DNA of 38,138 nt. It comes from Nemertoderma westbladi. Taxonomy: Eukaryota; Xenacoelomorpha; Nemertodermatida; Nemertodermatidae. The stretch covers positions 1-38,138 of the forward strand of contig JAUCBJ010002562.1 in the NCBI GenBank assembly GCA_032718475.1, in the 5' to 3' direction. The position numbers and the translations under genes were made by a program. The notes beneath the pieces were generated by a model. That model did no database searches. It was given only the letters and a program-made list of their open reading frames with translations, and had not been told where the DNA came from. The first letter of the stretch is position 1. Each line of letters opens with the position of its first letter. Shown piece after piece: positions 30,031 through 38,138 of this stretch.

Positions 30031-31015
30031 GCAAGTGAAAATATATTGAGGTTAGTTTATTGTTTTGGTTAAAAAACACCACCACTATAACATCCTCCTT
30101 CCCCTTAATGTTTTAAATTTAAACCCACTAAAGACATAAAATGGTGTTCGCGGTACTGTAGGTTTTTATTGCATGTATTGTGTATTTTATTTTGTATTTC
30201 ATACGAACCTTGTATTTTTCATTTTAGGCTTGTTTAACGGTACTAAATTAATAAAAATAAACAGTGTAATTATTGGTATTTATTATGGCACCAATTTGGG
30301 ATAAGAAGAAATTTAAAGTAAAAAGTATCTCGCAATATATATACCACGTACCGGTAATACTTTAAACATAAATATAATCTTTTATTTTTGCATCCTCTTT
30401 GTATAGATATTAGTATATTCTTTATAATTATTATAGCCTATTAAAGCATAAGCTTAATAAAATTAAAAACAAAAACTAAGATTTTATAATTATAGATGAT
30501 ATACAATTATTACAGGCCACAAAAACTACAATAAACTATAAAAAAAGTCGTAATAGAATGTTGTATTAGTTGGTCTTGGTTTACATTTGCGTTAAGATAA
30601 ATAAATAATTATTTTATGTTTATAATACAATGCATCCCATCCATATAAACAGTTAGAGGAGAGTAACAATATTCTAGAAGTGCCCTACTATATTGTAATA
30701 TGTGTGATTCTAAAAATATTATTACGATATCCTACCTATCCTAATAATAATAAGTTATATACAATTTTTTGTTCGAGTTCACCGTTATTACATTTAAGGA
30801 AGTGATTATCAAATAGGCCTACCTACACTGCAGTTTATGTCTGTGTGGGATATGTGTTTGATACTATTAGTTATTTTTTTACCATTTAAACCATTTATTA
30901 TTAGTACATCACTGCCGCATATTAATTGTTTTTGATACAATAATTATTGTACTATGTTCATTCGTTGAAATAATGATTTTACATAGAAACTCATATTTTT
31001 CACGAATACGAACTC
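30031..31015. other. AT-rich intronic spacer, nothing recognised
   Basis: Strongly AT-rich with no usable frame on either strand. Contains single copies of TACCGGTA (30349-30356) and TAGGCCTA (30814-30821). Confidence 0.4.
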
Positions 31016-33936
31016 CTTTTACCGACCTGTCTAGTGTCTATGTACTGCACTAACCTCTTGGGTTGTGTGTCGGAGTTTCTCTTCTGTTCCAGCTAACTCC
31101 ACCTGTCTATGTACTGCACTAACCTCTTGGGTTGTGTGTCGGAGTTTCTCTTCTGTTCCCTCTAGCGCCACCTGTCTATGTACTGCACTAACCTCTTGGG
31201 TTGTGTGTCGGAGTTTCTCTTCTGTTCCCGCTAGCTCCACCTGTCTATGTACTGCACTAACCTCTTGGGTTGTGTGTCGGAGTTTCTCTTCTGTTCCAGC
31301 TAGCTCCACCTGTCTATGTACTGCACTAACCTCTTGGGTTGTGTGTCGGAGTTTCTCTTCTGTTCCCTCTAGCTCCACCTGTCTATGTACTGCACTAACC
31401 TCCTTGGGTTGTGTGTCGGAGTTTCTCTTCTGTTCCAATTAGCTCCACCTGTCTATGTACTGCACTAACCTCTTGGGTTGTGTGTCGGAGTTTCTCTTCT
31501 GTTCCCGCTAGCTCCACCTGTCTATGTACTGCACTAACCTCTTGGGTTGTGTGTCGGAGTTTCTCTTCTGTTCCCGCTAGCTCCACCTGTCTATGTACTT
31601 CACTAACCTCTTGGGTTGTGGGTTGTGTGTCGGAGTTTCTCTTCTGTTCCAGCTAACTCCACCTGTCTATGTACTGCACTAACCTCTTGGGTTGTGTGTC
31701 GGAGTTTCTCTTCTGTTCCCTCTAGCTCCACCTGTCTATGTACTGCACTAACCTCTTGGGTCGTGTGTCGGAGTTTCTCTTCTGTTCCCGCTAGCTCCAC
31801 CTGTCTATGTACTTCACTAACCTCTTGGGTTGTGGGTTGTGTGTCGGAGTTTCTCTTCTGTTCCCTCTAGCTCCACCTGTCTATGTACTGCACTAACCTC
31901 CTTGGGTTGTGTGTCGGAGTTTCTCTTCTGTTCCAGTTAGCTCCACCTGTCTATGTACTTCACTAACCTCTTGGGTTGTGGGTTGTGTGTCGGAGTTTCT
32001 CTTCTGTTCCAGCTAACTCCACCTGTCTATGTACTGCACTAACCTCTTGGGTTGTGTGTCGGAGTTTCTCTTCTGTTCCCTCTAGCTCCACCTGTCTATG
32101 TACTGCACTAACCTCTTGGGTCGTGTGTCGGAGTTTCTCTTCTGTTCCCGCTAGCTCCACCTGTCTATGTACTTCACTAACCTCTTGGGTTGTGGGTTGT
32201 GTGTCGGAGTTTCTCTTCTGTTCCAGCTAGCTCCACGAGTCTATGTACTGCACTAACCTCTTGGGTTGTGTGTCGGGGTTTCTCTTCTGTTCCCGCTAGC
32301 TCCACCTGTCTATGTACTGCACTAACCTCTTGGGTTGTGTGTCGGAGTTTCTCTTCTGTTCCCGCTAGCTCCACCTGTCTATGTACTTCACTAACCTCTT
32401 GGGTTGTGGGTTGTGTGTCGGAGTTTCTCTTCTGTTCCAGCTAACTCCACCTGTCTATGTACTGCACTAACCTCTTGGGTTGTGTGTCGGAGTTTCTCTT
32501 CTGTTCCCGCTAGCTCCACCTGTCTATGTACTTCACTAACCTCTTGGGTTGTGGGTTGTGTGTCGGAGTTTCTCTTCTGTTCCAGCTAGCTCCACGAGTC
32601 TATGTACTGCACTAACCTCTTGGGTTGTGTGTCGGGGTTTCTCTTCTGTTCCCGCTAGCTCCACGAGTCTATGTACTGCACTAACCTCTTGGGTTGTGTG
32701 TCGGGGTTTCTCTTCTGTTCCAGTTAGCTCCACCTGTCTATGTACTGCACTAACCTCTTGGGTTGTGTGTCGGAGTTTCTCTTCTGTTCCCGCTAGCTCC
32801 ACCTGTCTATGTACTGCACTAACCTCTTGGGTTGTGTGTCGAAGTTTCTCTTCTGTTCCAGCTAACTCCACCTGTCTATGTACTGCACTAACCTCTTGGG
32901 TTGTGTGTCGGGGTTTCTCTTCTGTTCCCGCTAGCTCCACCTGTCTATGTACTGCACTAACCTCTTGGGTTGTGTGTCGAAGTTTCTCTTCTGTTCCAGC
33001 TAACTCCACCTGTCTATGTACTGCACTAACCTCTTGGGTTGTGTGTCGGGGTTTCTCTTCTGTTCCCGCTAGCTCCACCTGTCTATGTACTGCACTAACC
33101 TCTTGGGTCGTGTGTCGGAGTTTCTCTTCTGTTCCCTCTAACTCCACCTGTCTATGTACTGCACTAACCTCCTTGGGTTGTGTGTCGGAGTTTCTCTTCT
33201 GTTCCCTCTAACTCCACCTGTCTATGTACTGCACTAACCTCTTGGGTTGTGTGTCGGAGTTTCTCTTCTGTTCCCTCTAGCTCCACCTGTCTATGTACTG
33301 CACTAACCTCTTGGGTTGTGTGTCGGGGTTTCTCTTCTGTTCCAGCTAGCTCCACCTGTCTATGTACTGCACTAACCTCTTGGGTTGTGTGTCGGAGTTT
33401 CTCTTCTGTTCCAGTTAGCTCCACCTGTCTATGTACTGCACTAACCTCCTTGGGTTGTGTGTCGGAGTTTCTCTTCTGTTCCAGTTAGCTCCACCTGTCT
33501 ATGTACTGCACTAACCTCTTGGGTTGTGTGTCGGAGTTTCTCTTCTGTTCCCGCTAGCTCCACCTGTCTATGTACTGCACTAACCTCTTGGGTTGTGTGT
33601 CGGAGTTTCTCTTCTGTTCCCGCTAGCTCCACCTGTCTATGTACTTCACTAACCTCTTGGGTTGTGGGTTGTGTGTCGGAGTTTCTCTTCTGTTCCAACT
33701 AACTCCACCTGTCTATGTACTGCACTAACCTCTTGGGTTGTGTGTCGGAGTTTCTCTTCTGTTCCCTCTAGCTCCACCTGTCTATGTACTGCACTAACCT
33801 CTTGGGTCGTGTGTCGGAGTTTCTCTTCTGTTCCCGCTAGCTCCACCTGTCTATGTACTGCACTAACCTCTTGGGTTGTGTGTCGGAGTTTCTCTTCTGT
33901 TCCCGCTAGCTCCACCTGTCTATGTACTGCACTAAC
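31016..33936. repeat. 69-bp array derived from the end of exon E and its 5' splice site (about 42 units)
   Basis: On the minus strand one unit encodes, in the exon's frame, VELAGTEEKLRHTTQE and then, if read on, VSAVHRQ (23 residues). After GAG each unit reads GTTAGTGCAG, a donor-like site in phase 0, so a unit can be seen as 48 exon bases plus 21 intron bases. Seven units carry the same 7-base insertion (CAACCCACAACCC instead of CAACCC), always together with CACTTC for GCAGT on the exon-distal side. Four units carry a one-base insertion (CAAGGAGG). All break the frame. Repeated blocks of 214 and 145/146 bases show higher-order duplication. Copies are otherwise nearly identical. Confidence 0.85.
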
Positions 33937-34068
33937 CTCTTGGGTTGTGTGTCGGAGTTTCTCTTCTGTTCCCGCTAGCTCCACCTTTAACATACATATT
34001 ATTTCATCTCGCGCTCCCAAGTCCGACAAACAGGTTTGCAGCTTCTCCTGTGATTGGTGGTAATGTTC
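33937..34068 (-). CDS. Coiled-coil protein gene, exon E (shortest form)
   Basis: The acceptor TTTATCCAACAG| on the minus strand starts phase 0 with EHYHQSQEKLQTCLSDLGAR and DEIICMLK, followed by the first repeat unit VELAGTEEKLRHTTQE. I end it at the first GAG|GTTAGT, which is in phase 0 like the start of exon F. The donor of exon A is also of the GTTAG type. Alternatively the exon could run on through up to five units, each adding 23 residues, before a 7-base insertion brings a stop at 33649. The choice between these models needs transcript data. Confidence 0.6.
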
Positions 34069-34591
34069 CTGTTGGATAAATAGCATTTTATTAAAGAAAA
34101 CGTCTTCCAAGCAACAATAATGGACATAATTCACTCGCCATTCCATTAATTATGGTTATTACAGTCAGTAATAACTAAGGGGAAATAATAAGGTTCGGAT
34201 GTCCGAAAGGGGGTGGGTGGATAATATCGGACATGCTTGGACAGGGGGGGGGGGGGGGTGGGGGTAATTCAGAGAATCATACGAATCCATGAATAAGATA
34301 AAGTGGCCAATATAGTATTTTACAAATCTATACAAATGTAGGCCTAGTGTAGCAAAAGTCAGAAAATTAAAAAAAAAAACAAGAAAAAAACTGGCGCACC
34401 CACTAAGGAGGGGAAAGATGGGGAAACTATCTCTGTTTCAAAAAAAATGGCAAGCTACTATATTGAGACAATATATTCCTAGGCATGGTGCAGGGAGCCT
34501 GAGCGTAATTACCTGTATTGTAGATGTATTTGTTTCTCTATAATTAATATCGTAGTGTGCGGTATACCGGTATAACATGCGATATGATTAC
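34069..34591. other. D-E intron
   Basis: Holds a G-rich tract (15 Gs, T, 5 Gs at 34244-34264) that could form a quadruplex on the plus strand, an A-run, one TAGGCCTA and one TACCGGTA. No other feature seen. Confidence 0.5.
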
Positions 34592-34711
34592 CTGTAATGA
34601 ATCACGTTGTTGTTCAACATTCCCGATTTCAATAACTGATTGTTTGTTGAATTCCTTGAGTTTTCTAACTTCATCTGTCATTAGTTTTAATTTCTCTTCA
34701 AGTGATCGGTT
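34592..34711 (-). CDS. Coiled-coil protein gene, exon D
   Basis: Exactly 40 codons between the acceptor TTTTTCGTTTAG| and the donor TTACAG|GTAATC on the minus strand, phase 0 on both sides. The peptide NRSLEEKLKLMTDEVRKLKE, FNKQSVIEIGNVEQQRDSLQ has regular heptad-like leucine/valine spacing. It has no proper start codon of its own and is found only through its splice sites. Confidence 0.75.
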
Positions 34712-34789
34712 CTAAACGAAAAAGTTCGGTAATATACAAAGCTGCACTGCAGATAACTGAAACAGCATTGTTAGTTATTAATTAATTGG

Positions 34790-35505
34790 GGTGCTGAATC
34801 CTGAACTGAACCGAATGTAAAACGGCTGGGGTGCTGAATCCTGAACCGAGTGTAAACGGCTGGGGTGCTGAATCCTGAACCGAGTGTAAACGGCTGGGGT
34901 GCTGAATCCTGAACCGAGTGTAAACGGCTGGGGTGCTGAATCCTGAACCGAGTGTAAACGGCTGGGGTGCTGAATCCTGAACCGAGTGTAAACGTCTGGG
35001 GTGCTGAATCCTGAACCCAGTGTAAACGGCTGGGTGTGCTGAATCCTGAACCGAGTGTAAACGGCTGGGGTGCTGAATCCTGAACCGAGTGTAAACGGCT
35101 GGGGTGCTGAATCCTGAACCGAGTGTAAACGGCTGGGGTGCTGAATCCTGAACCGAGTGTAAACGGCTGGGGTGCTGAATCCTGAACCGAGTGTAAACGG
35201 CTGGGGTGCTGAATCCTGAACCGAGTGTAAACGGCTGGGGTGCTGAATCCTGAACCGAGTGTAAACGGCTGGGGTGCTGAATCCTGAACCGAGTGTAAAC
35301 GGCTGGGGTGCTGAATCCTGAACCGAGTGTAAACGGCTGGGGTGCTGAATCCTGAACCGAGTGTAAACGGCTGGGTTGCTGAATCCTGAACCGAGTGTAA
35401 ACGGCTGGGGTGCTGAATCCTGAACCGAGTGTAAACGGCTGGGGTGCTGAATCCTGAACCGAGTGTAAACGGCTGGGGTGCTGAATCCTGAACCGAGTGT
35501 AAACC
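34790..35505. repeat. 34-bp minisatellite in the C-D intron (about 21 units)
   Basis: The unit is GGGGTGCTGAATCCTGAACC then GAGTGTAAACGGCT, nearly identical throughout. The most divergent unit is at the exon-D end (34795-34830). Minus-strand units contain TCGGTTCAG|GATTC, which is acceptor-like, but the unit does not match the actual exon D junction, so a splice-site origin is not shown here. Confidence 0.9.
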
Positions 35506-35539
35506 GCGTATTGGAATTGTTATTAAATTCGGAACTCAG

Positions 35540-35960
35540 AAAAAACGTTATTTCACATTATATTGAATCAGGAAGGGAATGCAATCCAAGGCCAAGTATA
35601 TAGGACGTAAGTCCAGGTGAGCCTTAGCGTAGGGGCCGGTCTGTCATCGTCGTTGCGTTGTCGAAAATGTTTGAACGCTAATAAGTCGGTCAATATTTGA
35701 TGGAATGAAACCAAACTTTTTACACACACATACAGAACGCGATCGTGGGGCATCGCGTAGCACGCGAACTTGAGCAAATTCGAAACAAGTTCGATTTGAT
35801 CTGGTGTCAAAGTTCGAGAGGTATCCTAACGAAAGGTTCCTAACGAAGTGAGGTTGGTAACAGAGGCGAGTAATATTAAGGGATGGACTGCTCGTACCGC
35901 CTACAGTAATCGTAATGCTCTGCAACCAACTCAATTATTCCCAAACCACAAGTGACTTCA
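35540..35960 (-). repeat. Dispersed repeat relic ending in TACGCTAAGGCTCACCTGG
   Basis: On the minus strand: TTTGGTTTCATTCCATCAAA, a TTGACCGACTTATTAGCGTT segment, then CGACAACGCAACGACGATGA and TACGCTAAGGCTCACCTGG. It is more GC-rich than its surroundings. The order of these words resembles interspersed repeats that I associate with marine invertebrate genomes, but I cannot name the family. Two overlapping minus-strand frames here look random. Confidence 0.4.
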
Positions 35961-36020
35961 GACTGTACGGTATCAGGTCTGACTTGGTCCGCCTTAATTG
36001 CTTGTTAAATTCAAACCAAC

Positions 36021-36076
36021 CAACCGACAGGGTATAATCCAACCGACAGGGTATAATCCAACCGACAGGGTATAAT
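36021..36076. repeat. 19-bp tandem repeat, three units
   Basis: CAACCGACAGGGTATAATC three times, identical except at the edge. Confidence 0.9.
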
Positions 36077-36178
36077 TGTTTTATTTAAATGATATAATGC
36101 GCATCTACTATCAGATTTATAAAGTTAAGTAGCTACGTTAGGGTGAATAGATCCATTACCAAGATGATTTAAACTTAC

Positions 36179-36421
36179 ATCTTTAGAAAGAGATTGAGCA
36201 TCCTGTTGCAATCGAATTAATTCAGCCTTCATGTTGTTACCCTTGGCGCTCTTATCCCTCAGCTGTGCTATTGTACTCTTGTGTTGGTCCTCCAAGGAGT
36301 TGAGATTGCTCTGTAAATGATTGGCATTGCGTTGGGAGTCCTGCAGTTGCGACTGCGTCGTCTGATACCGATCGTCGGATTTATTCATATCGATTCGTAA
36401 CTGTTTCATTGTCATTTCGTA
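36179..36421 (-). CDS. Coiled-coil protein gene, exon C
   Basis: The acceptor ATATTTCTAG| and the consensus donor GAT|GTAAGT on the minus strand bound 81 codons, phase 0 at both ends. The peptide starts YEMTMKQLRIDMNK, continues RYQTTQSQLQDSQRNANHLQ, SLEDQHKSTIAQLRD and ends LIRLQQDAQSLSKD. It is Gln/Leu-rich coiled coil. The Met codons near its start are internal. Confidence 0.75.
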
Positions 36422-36810
36422 CTAGAAATATTCAAACACATTAATAAATTTATATATCCAAATTGCTCGAATTTTATTTATTTACTTTTGTTAATATTAC
36501 TTATATTCGCAAGACAAGGATCAACCACATCATAATTTGGCATATCTATAACAAGTTGTGTTGATTTCTGACCAAATAAAAATCTATTATTTTATATTTG
36601 GTTAATGGGAATAAGCTCCTGTGTAGTTATGTACTTATTGATACCCTACCGAGTATACACCACAGTAAATTGATTGCTTAATAATAAACATAAAGATATT
36701 AATTTGTTCATAATAATATTATTGAAATAATTATAAAAAATAAAAATATTGTTATTATTTAAGATTTAATTATTAAGTAGCATAATTTTGCTAATTGGTT
36801 TATTTATTAC

Positions 36811-36987
36811 CTTAGATACATCGTCCACATGTTGTCTCGCTAATCTATCAGCATCCTCTAGCTGTGATCGTGTCTTACTCAGCTGTGATTCTCTTTGCTG
36901 CAGTTCTTCGAGGAGGTTGTTAAACTTTCTCTGTAACAGTTCCACAGCGTCAGAAAGTTCACCGTTATGATTCTCAGAATCCCGCAA
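36811..36987 (-). CDS. Coiled-coil protein gene, exon B
   Basis: The acceptor TTTGTTGTTGTAG| and the donor TCTAAG|GTAATA on the minus strand bound 59 codons in phase 0 (first codon TTG, Leu). The peptide LRDSENHNGELSDAVELLQR, KFNNLLEELQQRESQLSKTR, SQLEDADRLARQHVDDVSK is a clear coiled coil. Confidence 0.75.
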
Positions 36988-38008
36988 CTACAACAACAAA
37001 TGTTAGATTTTATGTGCAAAGGAAAGAAAAGAAAACTTATATATAGTTGGAAATTTCACCTCAAATTATACAACCCAATAGCCGATATAGATCAGTATAG
37101 ATGTGTGAGATTATACATTTGATAAATATAATATAGTCGAACGACAACGCCCCTAAGCAGGACGCAATGTTGTCGTAAATATACTCAATCAATATTGACT
37201 TGCTGAATTTTCTGATATTGAGGCGGCCTCAGTTAAGTTTAAATTATTCTCAAATATAAAGATAGTCATCAGACTTTTGCGATACTTTGTTATTATTTTT
37301 ATGATATTTAATTTCGAGAAAATGAAGTACAAAACTCTCCCGGAAGGTATAAAATATGAGTAGCGCAAACTAAAATACATCTAGCGACGGCGGTCAATAT
37401 AGATATGTTTACTTATCTGCATCCTTTCATGATCTTTTGTAAATACCTCCCTTTATGGGACGAATCTCACTGACCAACCTACCTTAGGATCGGAAACAGA
37501 CTATTATAAGTAAAAAACAAAAACACCGTTTTCTTGACTCATTATTCACAGTTCAACGAAATTCAACTTTTTTGTTTCAACTATTGTTTACAGGAATTGG
37601 CGAAAATGTCAACAATTAAAGGAAAACTCAACAAACGACGGCATAATATCTCAATTTCATTAAACAAAATGAATATAAATGGGAGTGTTTTCCATTACGT
37701 TTTAAATCGCACTGTTTCATTTGAAAAAATAACACCGTCAGCGGTGACACTGTTTACGTCTAAATACTGTGTACAAAGACCATTATACAGCTGATTGTAA
37801 CCATGTAACTAAGTAACTACACGATATGTGAGCTGTATGGTGAAAATTAGTGAAAAGGGTATAATATTTGTTTTTTCTAACTTTGAAATTTCAGAAAAAT
37901 AGTACTTTTTCACATTTTTTTTAAATTAGTAAAAAAGTTTTTAAAATATAGCAAGAAAAGGCGTATTGTTACCATCCCCTATTCCTCCCAGAAGACGTTC
38001 ACTCTAAC
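36988..38008. other. A-B intron, nothing else recognised
   Basis: AT-rich. A plus-strand frame at 37534-37794 has random composition and no support. Confidence 0.45.
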
Positions 38009-38138
38009 CTTATTAAGAAGATCTCTGTGATGCGTCTCTAATGACTTGGCTTCTCTCTGTAAGTCTTCGATGCAGTGCTTAGAAGATTGCAACTCCTTGA
38101 GGGATTCGGCGTGGTTGAGCTTCTCTTCTGCGTGGCTT
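38009..38138 (-). CDS. Coiled-coil protein gene, exon A (5' end outside window)
   Basis: The minus strand is open from the window edge: one base, then 43 codons ending LLNK at the donor AATAAG|GTTAGAG. The peptide SHAEEKLNHAESLKELQSSK, HCIEDLQREAKSLETHHRDL is coiled coil. The phase-0 end matches exon B. Together the nine exons give at least 579 residues, almost all heptad-like, with no other domain. Centrosomal and ciliary rod proteins have this composition, but I cannot assign a family. Confidence 0.7.

Noticed and set aside
31065-34063. Plus-strand frames rich in Cys/Ser/Val across the 69-bp array
   Set aside because: They are the complement of the coiled-coil units. The minus frame continues into unique exon E with a good acceptor, whereas the plus frames have no unique extension.
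15570-38138. Naming the coiled-coil gene as CEP135, SAS-6, CEP128 or TSGA10
   Set aside because: Only generic heptads are visible. None of the distinctive segments that I can recall for these proteins match clearly.

Overview
The window is nuclear DNA of an invertebrate animal, probably marine. The evidence is GT-AG introns in coiled-coil exons, an intronless SANTA-domain gene, RTE-type and BEL/Pao-type retroelement remains, a tRNA-derived SINE, AT-rich spacers and very abundant minisatellites. I cannot fix the phylum. The palindromic words TAGGCCTA and TACCGGTA are each present seven times outside the arrays.

Layout. 1-340: last exon of an unknown gene (+). 0.7-2.1 kb: coding-like fragment, SINE and a decayed BEL/Pao integrase. 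2.3-3.1 kb: an element with terminal inverted repeats and a palindromic 19-bp array. 3.9-5.8 kb: an open reading frame for a protein with two (EF-hand-like + nucleoside 2-deoxyribosyltransferase-like) modules, similar in domain type to insect Raw. It runs straight into a 23-bp array (to 6.6 kb), followed by a 20-bp array with higher-order structure (6.8-9.7 kb). 11.6-12.3 kb: a very homogeneous 31-bp array. 13.5-14.1 kb: RTE fragments (-). 15.6-38.1 kb: a minus-strand gene for a long coiled-coil protein, read from nine exons that I built by hand from splice sites and matching phases (38138 down to 15570, 5' end outside the window). Its large intron (about 18.6-33.9 kb) holds, on the opposite strand, an internally deleted RTE element (19.6-21.6 kb) and an intronless KNL2/MIS18BP1-like gene (27.1-29.3 kb) with a hAT-like foldback insertion just upstream of its start codon.

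The most interesting signal is in the coiled-coil gene. Three of its introns carry tandem arrays whose repeat unit spans an exon-intron junction. The 69-bp array at exon E repeats the end of the exon plus its 5' splice site. The roughly 35-bp array fills the G-H intron and repeats the end of exon G plus its 5' splice site. The 44-bp array fills most of the H-I intron and repeats the polypyrimidine tract, 3' splice site and first bases of exon I. These look like arrays of duplicated, partly decayed splice sites. This model also explains why the 69-bp array, which looks like protein-coding repeats, contains 7-bp and 1-bp frameshifting insertions.

The two intact single-exon genes and the coiled-coil gene show no shared pathway that I can demonstrate. 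If the coiled-coil protein is centrosomal, as its composition would allow, a centromere-licensing gene would be nested antisense inside a centrosome gene, but that is speculation.
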